Positions 52,775-62,602 are shown, counted from the first letter of the stretch. The stretch is DNA of 64,000 nucleotides from Marisediminitalea lipolytica (GCF_001758465.1 NZ_MJIC01000016.1:62001-126000), one strand, 5' to 3'. Notes: generated by a model not told the origin, from the sequence alone. Numbers and translations are program-made.

Positions 52775-54220
52775 TTACTTTTTGTTTTTATGGAAATCCA
52801 TCAGACGTTTACGTTTACGCTGCTGCGCCAGCGTAAGCTGATTCTTTTTACCTTCAAACGGGTTAGCCCCCTCGCGGAATTCCATCTTAATAGGCGTACC
52901 CATCACATCCAGCGCTTTTCTAAAATAGTTCATCAGATAACGCTTATAGGCATTGGGTATGTCCTCAACCTGGTTACCATGGATGACGATAATCGGTGGG
53001 TTATAACCACCGGCGTGGGCATATTTCATTTTAATCCGACGTCCGCGAACCATTGGCGGCTGGTGATCTTCCTGGGCCATTTTCATAATTTGGGTGAGCA
53101 TCGAAGTGTTGATCCGTTTGGTGGCACCACGGTAGGCTTCATCAACCGACTCAAATAAATTACCCACTCCCGATCCATGTAAGGCCGAGATAAAATGTAA
53201 CCGGGCAAAATCGATAAAGCCTAACCGACGATCCAACTCTCGTTTTATTTCGTCTTTAACGTCAGTATCCAGGCCATCCCATTTATTCACGGCAACCACC
53301 AGCGAGCGGCCGGAATTTAATACAAAGCCCAGCAGGCTGAGATCCTGATCGGAAATACCTTCCCGCGCATCAATTACCAGTAACACCACGTTGGCTTCTT
53401 CGATAGCCTTAAGGGTTTTTACAATAGAGAATTTCTCAATTGCCTCAGACACTTTTTTACGTTTACGTACGCCGGCCGTATCGATAATGATGTACTCACG
53501 ATCGTCGCGTTGAAGTGGAATATACACGCTGTCGCGGGTGGTCCCTGGCATATCAAAAACCACAACCCGGTCTTCCCCAAGAATGCGGTTAGTTAGTGTG
53601 GACTTACCAACGTTAGGTTTACCAACAATAGCCAGTTTAATGGGCAAACTTTGCAACTTTTCCAGTTGCTCTTCGGCATCCAGTTCTTCTTCCTGGGCGG
53701 TTTTTTGCACCAGCATTTCGGGAAATTCTTGTTCCAGCGGTAACAACGCCGACTGAATAAGTTGTGCGACACCACGGCCATGGGCCGCAGCAATCTGATG
53801 CACATTGCCCAACCCTAAAGAAAAGAATTCAGCGCTCTCGCTGTCGCCATCGATGCCATCAACCTTGTTGGCCAGCAAAAATACCTGCTTATCGGTTTTA
53901 CGCAGGTGGTCAGCAATTAACTGATCAGCGGGTAATAACCCGGCTCTGGCATCCACTAAGAAAAACACGACATCAGCTTCTTCGATAGCTTGCAATGATT
54001 GCTGTGCCATCAGGGTATCTATGCCCTCTTCATCGCCTGTAATACCACCGGTATCCACCACAATAAACTGACGTTGTTCGTAGCTGGCCTGTCCATACTG
54101 GCGATCCCGGGTGAGGCCAGGAAAATCAGCAACCAGCGCATCACGGGAATGAGTTAAACGGTTAAACAAAGTTGACTTACCCACATTGGGTCGCCCAACT
54201 AACGCCACAACAGGCAACAT
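52775..54220 (-). CDS. der: Ribosome-assembly GTPase Der (EngA)
   Basis: Der is a two-GTPase-domain protein needed for 50S assembly. Domain 1 shows GRPNVGKSTLFNRL and DTGGI; domain 2 shows GKPNVGKSTLTNRIL, DTAGV and NKWDG. The acidic linker (QEEELDAEEQLE) and C-terminal KH-like domain (GRRIKMKYAHAGGYNPPIIVIHGN) are present. At 481 residues it is full length. It is the last gene of the pilF-der cluster, separated from bamB by a strong hairpin. Confidence 0.97.
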   Translation of the reverse strand: MLPVVALVGRPNVGKSTLFNRLTHSRDALVADFPGLTRDRQYGQASYEQRQFIVVDTGGITGDEEGIDTLMAQQSLQAIEEADVVFFLVDARAGLLPADQLIADHLRKTDKQVFLLANKVDGIDGDSESAEFFSLGLGNVHQIAAAHGRGVAQLIQSALLPLEQEFPEMLVQKTAQEEELDAEEQLEKLQSLPIKLAIVGKPNVGKSTLTNRILGEDRVVVFDMPGTTRDSVYIPLQRDDREYIIIDTAGVRKRKKVSEAIEKFSIVKTLKAIEEANVVLLVIDAREGISDQDLSLLGFVLNSGRSLVVAVNKWDGLDTDVKDEIKRELDRRLGFIDFARLHFISALHGSGVGNLFESVDEAYRGATKRINTSMLTQIMKMAQEDHQPPMVRGRRIKMKYAHAGGYNPPIIVIHGNQVEDIPNAYKRYLMNYFRKALDVMGTPIKMEFREGANPFEGKKNQLTLAQQRKRKRLMDFHKNKK

Positions 54221-54250
54221 ATCGGTGTTCCTTTAAGTAGTAAACAAGCA

Positions 54251-54277
54251 AACGGCCGCGCTAAGAGCGCGGCCGTT
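54251..54277 (-). terminator. Strong hairpin between bamB and der
   Basis: AACGGCCGCGCT and AGCGCGGCCGTT form a perfect 12-bp, mostly GC stem with a three-base loop. The minus-strand tail TGCTTGTTTA has only a modest U content, so partial termination is likely. Confidence 0.65.
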
Positions 54278-54324
54278 AGATTATATCGGATAATCCGGCG
54301 AATTGCAGGATGTGTCAGGTCAGC

Positions 54325-55596
54325 TTACTGAGATGACAGCGCCGCAATATCGCCATCACGGGTAATGGTCACCACCAGATCATTCACTTTGATTGGCGTG
54401 GCGTAAATGGCTTCGTCTTCATCGTCGCCGCCCAGATCATAACGTGCAATCAATGAACCGTCTTCGGTGTTCAGCCAGTGCATTAATCCCCAGCGGTCAC
54501 CTACTACTAATTTATCATCCATCACCAGTGGCGCAGTTAAGTTACGTTCTTTAAGACCGGCCTGTGACCAGATTTCGACGCCGTTACGGCGATCCAATGC
54601 ATAAACAATAGAGCGGGTATCAACTACGTAAATACGATTGCCACTGACCGCTAAATCGCGGTAAGAGCCATATTCACGCTTCCATAAAATACGCCCACTG
54701 CGTAATTCAAGAGCGGCCAGGGTGCCATCGTATGACACGATGTAAACGTTGGTACCATAAACAACCGGCGAGGAGTCCACATCAATGATGCGCTCCAGCT
54801 CTGTGGCTCCGGAAGGGGCTGTAATTGCCGTTTCCCAGGCTGGAATACCACTGGTCAGAATATTAACCTGTAACTTACCGGTTGGTGTACCTACTATTGC
54901 ACCACCATTGGTCGCCACCGGCGCGGAGATACCACGCAGGCTTAATGGTGGCACGTCGGTTTCGCTGCGCCATAGCTGCTCGCCAGTTTTCACGTCCAGA
55001 CCAAACAGCACACCAGCGCCTGTATTAAGAACAAGAATACCTTCGTCCATAGCTGGCGTGGCAAGGATTTCACCCGGGACTGACTGTTCCCACAGGGTTT
55101 CACCGGTTTCCTGATCAAGCGCGCGTATGATGCCGTCTTCAGTAGCGATAAACACCATGTTATAACCCGCAGCCAGCGCACTTATTTTTGCCGATGCACC
55201 GCTACGCCAGATGCGTGCGATATCATCCCAGAACGACTCTTCTTTGAATATCGCAAAATTACGCTCCCAGACAACATCACCTGTATCGGGGGTTAACGCA
55301 ACAACTTCACCGTGACGCTCTGCGGCAAACACTTTGTTATTGCCAAAAGCAGGCTCTAATCGCGAAAAAAAGCCGTTCACACCGTCACCAATCGAGTAGC
55401 TCCAGACTTCTTTTGGCTCAAACTGATTCTCAATTGGCGCGATACGACGAATTTTTATTTCTTCTTCATCAGCAAACCAGTCTGACATGGTAGCACAACC
55501 AGACAAACCAATAATGGCAGCGGTTAAAACGACCCGTTTAAACATACGGCCACACAGAGCGGAATGCTGTGAGATGTTTCGAGTATTTAAATTCAT
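54325..55596 (-). CDS. bamB: Outer membrane assembly lipoprotein BamB
   Basis: BamB is the beta-propeller lipoprotein of the BAM complex that inserts outer-membrane proteins. The 423-residue product has a signal peptide with lipobox LSGC, then repeated PQQ-like blades (GEVVALTPDTGDVVWE, IIRALDQETGETLWE, LFGLDVKTGEQLWR and so on). The ATG at 55596 has AGGA seven nt upstream and starts 3 nt after the yfgM stop. An internal ATG at 55545 (MFKRVVLTAA) gives a more ordinary signal peptide but lacks a clear ribosome site. Confidence 0.96.
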   Translation of the reverse strand: MNLNTRNISQHSALCGRMFKRVVLTAAIIGLSGCATMSDWFADEEEIKIRRIAPIENQFEPKEVWSYSIGDGVNGFFSRLEPAFGNNKVFAAERHGEVVALTPDTGDVVWERNFAIFKEESFWDDIARIWRSGASAKISALAAGYNMVFIATEDGIIRALDQETGETLWEQSVPGEILATPAMDEGILVLNTGAGVLFGLDVKTGEQLWRSETDVPPLSLRGISAPVATNGGAIVGTPTGKLQVNILTSGIPAWETAITAPSGATELERIIDVDSSPVVYGTNVYIVSYDGTLAALELRSGRILWKREYGSYRDLAVSGNRIYVVDTRSIVYALDRRNGVEIWSQAGLKERNLTAPLVMDDKLVVGDRWGLMHWLNTEDGSLIARYDLGGDDEDEAIYATPIKVNDLVVTITRDGDIAALSSQ

Positions 55597-55599
55597 TCA

Positions 55600-56217
55600 C
55601 TATCCTGCGGTAACTGCAAGGTTATCAAGTTTCATTTGCAGTAATCGATTGTTGATATCTTTCTCTAACGCAGAAGAGTAGGCTATACGAGCCTTATCAA
55701 AGTTCCCTTGTGCCGCAAAAATATCACCTTTAATTTCTTCAACCTGGGCTGTAAAGGCTTCATCTTTAACAGACTCAATGGTCGACAATGCTTTTTCAGG
55801 CTGTTGCTGAGCAAGCTGAACACGCGCCAGACGAACCTTTGCCACTTGCTTCAGACTTTCATCCACGGCGTTAGTGGCGACGGTGTTCAGATAAGTTGCA
55901 GCCGTGTCCAGGTTACCGTCGTCAACCGCTTGTTTAGCTGCCAACAGACCAGCGATGTTAGCGTAACCGGTTGCACTGTCTGAATTGATTACCGTCTCAA
56001 TCGGCTTGCTGTTTTCGTCATTAACCAGAGACTCCAGCGCTGCCTGATAAGACTGCGATGCCGATTCTTTGGCAGCAATTTGTGAATCGCTATAGTACTG
56101 CCAGCCAAACAAACCAGCTAAGCCTAGCACTGCACCCACAATCAAAGACGTTCCATGCTCTGACCAAAATCGTTTAATCGCTTCTACCTGTTGTTCTTCT
56201 GTAGCGAATTGTTCCAT
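55600..56217 (-). CDS. yfgM: YfgM family tetratricopeptide protein
   Basis: A 205-residue inner-membrane protein with a short cytoplasmic N-terminus (MEQFATEEQQVEAIKRFWSEHG), one helix (SLIVGAVLGLAGLFGWQYY) and a periplasmic TPR-like domain. YfgM is known to associate with PpiD and the Sec translocon as a periplasmic chaperone partner; PpiD is encoded at 21.8 kb. It lies between hisS and bamB in the standard order. Confidence 0.95.
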   Translation of the reverse strand: MEQFATEEQQVEAIKRFWSEHGTSLIVGAVLGLAGLFGWQYYSDSQIAAKESASQSYQAALESLVNDENSKPIETVINSDSATGYANIAGLLAAKQAVDDGNLDTAATYLNTVATNAVDESLKQVAKVRLARVQLAQQQPEKALSTIESVKDEAFTAQVEEIKGDIFAAQGNFDKARIAYSSALEKDINNRLLQMKLDNLAVTAG

Positions 56218-56242
56218 TTTAAAACCTCGTTATTGTTAACGG

Positions 56243-57523
56243 TTATGCAGATAACACGTTATTTATTGCTTCAGGCAGTTCACTAAGTGCAACACTTGCC
56301 TGTTCACCATTACCGCGTAATGGTTTAAGCGTTACTTGTTCGGCGGCCATTTCTTCTGAGCCAATTAGCAAGGCAACACTGGCACCGACTTTGTCGGCAC
56401 GCTTAAGTTGTTTCTTTAAGTTACCACCGCCGCAATGCAACATTACCCGCAACTGACTGCTCGCGTCGCGTAATGATTCGGCAACCCGACTGGCGTAGCC
56501 ACGGGTGTCATCGCCCAATGCGGTAACATAAATGTCTGCCGCAGGCTGTTCCTGTTCGATTTTTTCCAGCGTATCCAGAAGCAACACCAGTCGCTCCATA
56601 CCAAGTGCAAATCCCACACCCGGTGCTGGTTTTCCGCCCAGTTGTTCAACCAGACCATCGTAACGTCCACCAGCACACACGGTGCCCTGCGCGCCAAGAC
56701 TGTCGGTTACCCACTCAAATACGGTGCGATTATAGTAATCCAGCCCGCGTACCAGGCGAGGATTTACTTCGTAACGAATACCGGCGTTGTCCAGTAACTG
56801 ACACAGCAACTCAAAATGCGCTTTTGACTCGTCATCCAAATACTCCATCAATGAAGGCGCATCGACAACTAATGCCTGTACATCCGGATTTTTGCTATCC
56901 AGCACGCGTAGCGGGTTGGATTCTAAACGGCGTAAAGAGTCCTCATCCAGCTTTTCTTCATGCTGTTTAAGATACGCGACCAGCGCCTCTTTATAATTTT
57001 GACGGGCTTCATTTGAACCGAGGGAATTGATTTGCAGCGTGACCGCATCAGCAATACCAAACTGCTTCCACAAACGCGCCGATAACTGAATCACTTCGGC
57101 GTCGATATCGGCACTTTCCAGGCCATAGGTTTCGACACCGAACTGATGGAACTGACGATAACGGCCTTTTTGCGGGCGCTCATGACGGAACATCGGCCCC
57201 ATGTACCACAGCCGTTGCTGTTGATTGTAAATCAGGCCGTGCTCATTGCCGGCACGCACCGCACTGGCGGTACCTTCAGGACGAAGTGTCAGGCTGTCGC
57301 CGTTGCGATCTTCAAAGGTATACATCTCTTTTTCGACGATGTCGGTTACTTCGCCGATAGAGCGCTTAAACAGGTCGGTACTTTCGACGATAGGCGTTCT
57401 GATTTCCTGATAGCCATAACTGGCCACAACCTGCCGAATAACTGCCTCGACCTGTTGCCATTTACCCGACTCCGTCGGCAGGCAATCATTCATACCTCGA
57501 ATAGCCTGGATTGTTTTTGCCAC
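56243..57523 (-). CDS. hisS: Histidyl-tRNA synthetase
   Basis: A 426-residue class II synthetase for tRNA-His; a tRNA-His gene is at 31.3 kb. Motifs seen are AIRGMNDCLP at the start, LRPEGTASAVRA, MFRHERPQKGRYRQFHQFGVE, the histidine signature LVRGLDYYNRTVFEW and APGVGFALGMERL. The C-terminal anticodon domain follows. It is 25 bp upstream of yfgM. Confidence 0.98.
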   Translation of the reverse strand: MAKTIQAIRGMNDCLPTESGKWQQVEAVIRQVVASYGYQEIRTPIVESTDLFKRSIGEVTDIVEKEMYTFEDRNGDSLTLRPEGTASAVRAGNEHGLIYNQQQRLWYMGPMFRHERPQKGRYRQFHQFGVETYGLESADIDAEVIQLSARLWKQFGIADAVTLQINSLGSNEARQNYKEALVAYLKQHEEKLDEDSLRRLESNPLRVLDSKNPDVQALVVDAPSLMEYLDDESKAHFELLCQLLDNAGIRYEVNPRLVRGLDYYNRTVFEWVTDSLGAQGTVCAGGRYDGLVEQLGGKPAPGVGFALGMERLVLLLDTLEKIEQEQPAADIYVTALGDDTRGYASRVAESLRDASSQLRVMLHCGGGNLKKQLKRADKVGASVALLIGSEEMAAEQVTLKPLRGNGEQASVALSELPEAINNVLSA

Positions 57524-57546
57524 CTGTTCTCTCTCAACCCTAATTA

Positions 57547-57570
57547 AAAGCCCCGCATTATAGGGGCTTT
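57547..57570 (-). terminator. Hairpin between ispG and hisS
   Basis: AAAGCCCC and GGGGCTTT form an 8-bp stem with an 8-nt loop. On the minus strand it is followed by TTAATTAGG, a weak U tract. It may attenuate read-through into hisS. Confidence 0.55.
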
Positions 57571-57620
57571 AGTGATTAACCACAAACATTCTTGCCCGCG
57601 GCAGAAATTGTTCTTAGCTG

Positions 57621-58739
57621 CTACTTTTCCACCACCGGAATGGCGTTAGCAGAATCCAGCATTGCCGCTTTGGCACGAATACGTTTTTCCAGCTGTTCTA
57701 CCAGATCATCATTGGCCAGACGCTCTTTCTGACGTTTTCCGTCCAGATAAAATCCACTCATATTGCGTGCGCCGGTGAGGCCTAAGTCCGATACTTCCGC
57801 TTCGCCTGGTCCGTTAACTACGCAACCAATAATCGACACATCCATTGGCGTTAATATGTCTTCCAAACGCTGTTCCAGCGCGTTTACCGTACCGATTACA
57901 TCGAACTCCTGGCGGGAGCAGCTTGGACAGGCAATAAAGTTAATACCGCGCGAGCGAATGCGCAGGGATTTTAAAATATCAAAACCAACTTTGATTTCTT
58001 CAACCGGATCAGCAGCCAGCGATACCCTCAGCGTGTCGCCGATGCCTTCGGCCAGCAACATGCCCAGACCAACCGCGCTTTTAACGGCACCAGCGCGCTG
58101 TCCGCCTGCTTCGGTAATCCCCAAATGCAGGGGCTGTTCAATTTGCTTAGCCAGCAAGCGATAGGCACCTACCGCCAAAAACACATCAGAGGCTTTTACC
58201 GATACCTTAAACTGGTCAAAATTAAGTTTGTCGAGAATATCAACATGGCGCATGGCTGATTCCAGCAGGGCTTCGGGTGTTGGCTCACCGTACTTTTCCT
58301 GTAAATCACGTTCCAGCGAACCACCGTTTACGCCAATTCGAATAGGGATATTCTTATCTTTAGCACAGTCAACAACTGACTTTACCCGCTCCATATTGCC
58401 AATGTTACCGGGGTTAATGCGTAAGCAATCCACACCATATTCGGCTACTTTCAGGGCAATGCGGTAATCAAAATGAATGTCGGCGATGAGCGGCACACTC
58501 ACTTGCTTGCGAATTTCTTTAAAGGCTTCTGCAGCATCCATAGTCGGCACTGATACCCTGACGATTTCGCCGCCAACGGCAACAATACGGCTTATTTGCG
58601 CAACCGTTGCGGCAACATCAGTGGTAGGTGTATTAGTCATGGATTGCACCGCAATAGGCGCGCCATCACCAATGGGGACATTGCCAACATTGATTCGAAT
58701 AGATTTTCTGCGTTGGATAGGACTATCAGCAAACATCAT
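57621..58739 (-). CDS. ispG: 4-hydroxy-3-methylbut-2-en-1-yl diphosphate synthase
   Basis: IspG converts MEcPP to HMBPP with a [4Fe-4S] cluster, the step before IspH. The 372-residue protein has the N-terminal barrel (PIQRRKSIRINVGNVPIG, DIHFDYRIAL, LRINPGNIG, RIGVNGGSLE) and the C-terminal cluster domain with CPSCSRQEFD and IGCVVNGPGEA. Its start overlaps the rodZ stop by 4 nt (ATGA). Confidence 0.97.
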   Translation of the reverse strand: MMFADSPIQRRKSIRINVGNVPIGDGAPIAVQSMTNTPTTDVAATVAQISRIVAVGGEIVRVSVPTMDAAEAFKEIRKQVSVPLIADIHFDYRIALKVAEYGVDCLRINPGNIGNMERVKSVVDCAKDKNIPIRIGVNGGSLERDLQEKYGEPTPEALLESAMRHVDILDKLNFDQFKVSVKASDVFLAVGAYRLLAKQIEQPLHLGITEAGGQRAGAVKSAVGLGMLLAEGIGDTLRVSLAADPVEEIKVGFDILKSLRIRSRGINFIACPSCSRQEFDVIGTVNALEQRLEDILTPMDVSIIGCVVNGPGEAEVSDLGLTGARNMSGFYLDGKRQKERLANDDLVEQLEKRIRAKAAMLDSANAIPVVEK

Positions 58740-59686
58740 TGATCCTGCCTGGGTAACGAAAATTTAGCGGTTCGGGTGGGGTCAAAACCTGACATATCCA
58801 CGGCTTCACCATCATAAGTAATTTCTACCACACTTGGTGCTCCCAGTGTGACTTCAAAAGGCGGCAGCCCGGTAACACGCATCTGATAGCCTGATGATTT
58901 TACGCCGTAGGCAATCGCCTCGCCTGAGGCATCATTTATATTCACCCAGCAGTCTGCGTTAAAGTTAAAGACCAACTCTACCGGTGCACCATCAGGGCTG
59001 TTCAGATCACTGGCGGGGTCAGACACTACCGGTTCATTAATTTCAGGCTCGGGGGTAAGCGCTTCGGTATCGTCCTGCTGGTTAGTTTGCAAGGCATCAA
59101 CATTGTCAGCGACTACGGTTTCTTCAGCCTCATCGGACACGTAGTCCTCAGCAGAGTCATTGAGCACAGTGCTGTCATCAACTGCTGCCGCATTTTTTTG
59201 CTGGCTCTGTTGCGGCTGGCTTTGCACACTTTTGGGCGCAACAGGCTGGGAGTCCGCTTCATTTGCGGGTTGTTGATACCACCACACCACAACCCCCGCA
59301 ATCAGCACCACGGCAATGCCGTAAGTCACCATCATCCAACGGTCATCATGGGCCTGCTTAGCCACGCGACGGGAAAAGCTTTGTAATTTTGCCGGTGGTT
59401 TAGGGGTAGTGTGATACTGATCAAACAGTTTCAGTAATTCTTCTGCGTTCAAGCCCACGTTTTTGGCGTAAAGCCTTACATACCCCTTAGTGAACGTCAC
59501 CGAGGTTGAATCATCGAGTCGGTTTTGCTCGAGGTCATCAATGATACCGACTTTCAAATACAATTTATCAGCGATTGCCTGTTGAGTCAGGCCCTGCTCT
59601 TCCCGCGCTTCCCGCAATACCTGACCGGGACTGGGCGTGGCAGGCACATGCTGCTCATCAGCTTCGATGTGCTGCTCTTTGTCCAT
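58736..59686 (-). CDS. rodZ: Cytoskeletal/cell-shape protein RodZ
   Basis: RodZ links MreB to the wall-elongation machinery. The 316-residue protein has an N-terminal helix-turn-helix (LREAREEQGLTQQAIADKLYLKVGIIDDLE), a basic stretch and one membrane helix (VTYGIAVVLIAGVVVWWY, near 119-136). An acidic, Gln/Asp-rich periplasmic linker and a C-terminal DUF4115 domain (PVELVFNFNADCWVNINDASGEAIAYG) follow. Order pilF-rodZ-ispG is standard. Confidence 0.96.
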   Translation of the reverse strand: MDKEQHIEADEQHVPATPSPGQVLREAREEQGLTQQAIADKLYLKVGIIDDLEQNRLDDSTSVTFTKGYVRLYAKNVGLNAEELLKLFDQYHTTPKPPAKLQSFSRRVAKQAHDDRWMMVTYGIAVVLIAGVVVWWYQQPANEADSQPVAPKSVQSQPQQSQQKNAAAVDDSTVLNDSAEDYVSDEAEETVVADNVDALQTNQQDDTEALTPEPEINEPVVSDPASDLNSPDGAPVELVFNFNADCWVNINDASGEAIAYGVKSSGYQMRVTGLPPFEVTLGAPSVVEITYDGEAVDMSGFDPTRTAKFSLPRQDQ

Positions 59687-59698
59687 TTGTTACCTACA

Positions 59699-60772
59699 TT
59701 AGTTGGATTGTTCTGCCGGTGGTACCAGCCACAGTTTCATACCTGACCTGATAGACCCGTTTGTATTCAGGCCGTTCCATTCTTTCAGCGTATCAAGCTT
59801 AATATTATATTTTAGCGACAAGCGGTACAGGTTTTCCTGTGGCTGTACGATATGAAACTTTTGTACAGACTCAGTCTCTGCTTGCGGCGCTTGCGGCGCT
59901 TGCATAACCTGCTCAGGTTTGGGTTGTGTTGCCACCACGGGCTCAGAGGGAGCCTGGGTTTCTTTTTTTACTACGGCGTCGGTTTTGGCTTTTACTTTAA
60001 CCACTGGCTGTGGGTTACTTTTTTGCCGCTCTACATACAAACGGGTCAGCGAATTATCCGGGTACATGCGCAGCAACATATCACCATAGCCGTTAGCAGC
60101 GCGAATATCGCCCTGGCCTTTGGCAATTTCTATCGCCATCCACAACGAATCAGGCGACACTCTCGCCACCCTTTCATAACGACGCAGGGTTTCCTGAGCC
60201 AGGCCATATTGTTCTGTGGCCACATACATTTCGGTCAGGATAAACAACGTTTTTGCCCGACCGGGCTGATGTTTCAGGGCGCTGTTAAGATATTCGATGG
60301 CATCTTCTGCTTGCCCCTGGCTTTGTGCACAAAGCGCCATATTTTCATAGGTTTCGGCTGAGTTGGCATACTGTCTGGCATTTAGCGCCCGCATAAAAAA
60401 CTCTTTGGCTTTTTCGTAGCGACCGTCCTGACACAAGAAGGCGCCGTAGCTATTGGCGATATTCGCGTCACGCGGCGCCAGGCTCATTGCGGTTTGATAA
60501 GATTCATCAGCACGTTCTGTCTCGCCTACCACCTGGTAGTAGTAAGCCAGACCGTAATGGGTTTCGGCCAGTCGTGGGGCAAAAGCCAGCGCTTTATCTA
60601 AATTTTGCTTGGCCTGGGAATAATTACCGTTCTTAAGATAAGTCAGACCGAGAGAAACCCGGGTTTTCGCCGCTTCCTGTTGATCAAACTCCGAGCTAAA
60701 AGTTCCGGGCTGACTTTCGCTGACACATCCGGCCAGGGCGATCATCAGACTCAACACAATCAATATTCTCAT
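59699..60772 (-). CDS. pilF: Type IV pilus pilotin PilF with C-terminal LysM domain
   Basis: PilF is a TPR lipoprotein that brings the PilQ secretin to the outer membrane. The 357-residue protein has lipobox LAGC (Cys16), then TPR repeats over about 35-240 (VSLGLTYLKNGNYSQAKQNLDKAL, THYGLAYYYQVVGETERADESY and more). After a Pro/Gln-rich linker a LysM domain (FHIVQPQENLYRLSLKYNIKLDTLKEWNGL, about 305-350) follows. P. aeruginosa PilF is about 250 residues without LysM, so the tail is an added peptidoglycan-binding module. It lies between rlmN and rodZ. Confidence 0.93.
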   Translation of the reverse strand: MRILIVLSLMIALAGCVSESQPGTFSSEFDQQEAAKTRVSLGLTYLKNGNYSQAKQNLDKALAFAPRLAETHYGLAYYYQVVGETERADESYQTAMSLAPRDANIANSYGAFLCQDGRYEKAKEFFMRALNARQYANSAETYENMALCAQSQGQAEDAIEYLNSALKHQPGRAKTLFILTEMYVATEQYGLAQETLRRYERVARVSPDSLWMAIEIAKGQGDIRAANGYGDMLLRMYPDNSLTRLYVERQKSNPQPVVKVKAKTDAVVKKETQAPSEPVVATQPKPEQVMQAPQAPQAETESVQKFHIVQPQENLYRLSLKYNIKLDTLKEWNGLNTNGSIRSGMKLWLVPPAEQSN

Positions 60773-60807
60773 CTGCAGCGCTTACCCTCTGTTTTTTCGA
60801 CAGTTTG

Positions 60808-61926
60808 TTATTGTGACATTTTTACCGAAATTGGCTCGCCCTTCATCTGTTTTTTCAACATTCTTTTAGTGCGGTCCACTACGTCACCAACTAACTGGCC
60901 ACAAGCGGCGTCGATATCATCGCCGCGAGTCTTGCGAACGATAACAGTATAACCATACTCCATCAGTACTTTGGCAAAGCGATCGATACGTGAATTACTT
61001 GAACACGTATAAGGTGAGCCTGGATAAGGGTTAAACGGGATCAGGTTGATTTTACACGGGGTGTTTTTCATCACCTTAGCCAGCTGATGAGCATGGTCGG
61101 TAGAGTCATTAATCTGGTTAAGCATGACGTACTCAACCGTAACTTTACCCTGGTTGGCCTTAGACTTACTTAAATACCGACGTACACCGGCCAGAAACTC
61201 TTCGATATTGTACTTTTTATTTATTGGTACGATTTCATCGCGCAGTTCATCGTTTGGCGCGTGCAACGAAATAGCCAGCGCGACATCAATCTGATCGCCC
61301 AGCATATCAAGGGCTGGCACCACACCTGAGGTACTCAGGGTTACCCGACGTTTAGACAAACCAAAGCCATAATCATCCAGCATAATATCCATCGCTGGTA
61401 CGACGTTTTTAAGGTTTAACAGCGGCTCACCCATGCCCATCATAACCACGTTGGTCACCGGACGTTGGGAAGTATCGTTAGATAATCCCAGGGTAGTGGC
61501 TACGCGCCATACCTGACCGATAATTTCACTGACTGTCAGATTGCGGTTAAAACCCTGTTGCGCGGTAGAACAGAATGTACATTCAAGTGCACATCCTACC
61601 TGCGAAGAGACACATAACGTGGCCCGGTCAGCCTCAGGGATCCACACGGTTTCAACTTCCTGACCACCATCGAGTTTAAGCGCAAATTTAATGGTGCCGT
61701 CTGAGGCCTGTTGATGATAAGCAATCTCAGGCGCTCTTATCTCGCAGTTTTCAATCAGCTTGGCGCGCAGATTTTTATTCAGATTGGTCATCTGTTCAAA
61801 ATCACTGATACCTTGCTGATAAATCCACTTCATAACCTGATCAGCACGGAATGGCTTCTCGCCGATTTCAGCGAAATAGTCGCGCAATCCCTGCCGATTA
61901 AAATTGAGTAGGTTTGTTTTGGTCAT
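60808..61926 (-). CDS. rlmN: Dual-specificity 23S rRNA/tRNA adenine C2-methyltransferase RlmN
   Basis: RlmN is a radical-SAM enzyme methylating A2503 of 23S rRNA and A37 of some tRNAs. The 372-residue protein has the CxxxCxxC cluster motif (GCALECTFCSTAQQGFNRNL, near 118-125), the GEPLLN motif (MMGMGEPLLNLKNV) and the late catalytic Cys in RGDDIDAACGQL. It lies between ndk and pilF as in E. coli. Confidence 0.97.
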   Translation of the reverse strand: MTKTNLLNFNRQGLRDYFAEIGEKPFRADQVMKWIYQQGISDFEQMTNLNKNLRAKLIENCEIRAPEIAYHQQASDGTIKFALKLDGGQEVETVWIPEADRATLCVSSQVGCALECTFCSTAQQGFNRNLTVSEIIGQVWRVATTLGLSNDTSQRPVTNVVMMGMGEPLLNLKNVVPAMDIMLDDYGFGLSKRRVTLSTSGVVPALDMLGDQIDVALAISLHAPNDELRDEIVPINKKYNIEEFLAGVRRYLSKSKANQGKVTVEYVMLNQINDSTDHAHQLAKVMKNTPCKINLIPFNPYPGSPYTCSSNSRIDRFAKVLMEYGYTVIVRKTRGDDIDAACGQLVGDVVDRTKRMLKKQMKGEPISVKMSQ

Positions 61927-62003
61927 AAAGTGTCATCAACTCTTTAAATGGTAGCTTGGAACCGCTATAGAATATCACGAATCAGATTGTCATTCACAGA
62001 CAC

Positions 62004-62027
62004 AAAAGGGAGCCGAAGCTCCCTTTT
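62004..62027 (-). terminator. ndk intrinsic terminator
   Basis: AAAAGGGAGC and GCTCCCTTTT form a 10-bp stem around CGAA. A runs on the plus strand supply the U tract for ndk. Confidence 0.88.
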
Positions 62028-62047
62028 TGCAAAGCGTTAAGCTGAGC

Positions 62048-62479
62048 TTAGCGAGTGCGTGGGCAGATTTCTTCTTCTGAGAAGAAATACGCGATTTCAC
62101 GCGCCGCAGATTCAGGGGCATCAGAACCGTGCACTGCGTTTTCGTCGATTGATACTGCGTAGTCAGCACGCAGAGTACCAGCAGCCGCTTCAGCCGGGTT
62201 AGTTGCACCCATGATTTCACGGTTTTTAACTACGGCATTTTCGCCTTCTAAAACCTGAACCATTACCGGACCAGACGTCATGAAGTCTACCAGTGCACCA
62301 AAGAAAGGACGCTCTTTGTGCTCTGCATAGAAGCCTTCTGCCTGCTCTTTGCTCATGTGTACCATTTTAGAGGCAACAATACGCAGACCAGCAGTTTCGA
62401 AACGGTTGTAGATCGCACCGATTACGTTTTTAGCAACGGCATCAGGCTTAATAATTGAAAACGTACGCTCAAGAGCCAT
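62048..62479 (-). CDS. ndk: Nucleoside diphosphate kinase
   Basis: Ndk balances NTP and dNTP pools by phosphate exchange through a phospho-His. The 143-residue protein is full length, with ERTFSIIKPDAVAKNVIG, the active-site block NAVHGSDAPESAAREIAYFF (catalytic His) and the GATNPAEAAAGTLRADYA segment. It has GGAGACAG before the ATG. It lies upstream of rlmN, with a terminator between. Confidence 0.98.
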   Translation of the reverse strand: MALERTFSIIKPDAVAKNVIGAIYNRFETAGLRIVASKMVHMSKEQAEGFYAEHKERPFFGALVDFMTSGPVMVQVLEGENAVVKNREIMGATNPAEAAAGTLRADYAVSIDENAVHGSDAPESAAREIAYFFSEEEICPRTR

Positions 62480-62602
62480 TTTCTGTCTCCGGGTTTAATT
62501 GTAAAAATTTTGGTGGCGAATTATAGGCAATCTTTGCCCCTGTGCCTAGGGGGTAAAGGGCAATTATCAAAAAATCTTCACAATTGGAGAGGCTAACGCA
62601 GG

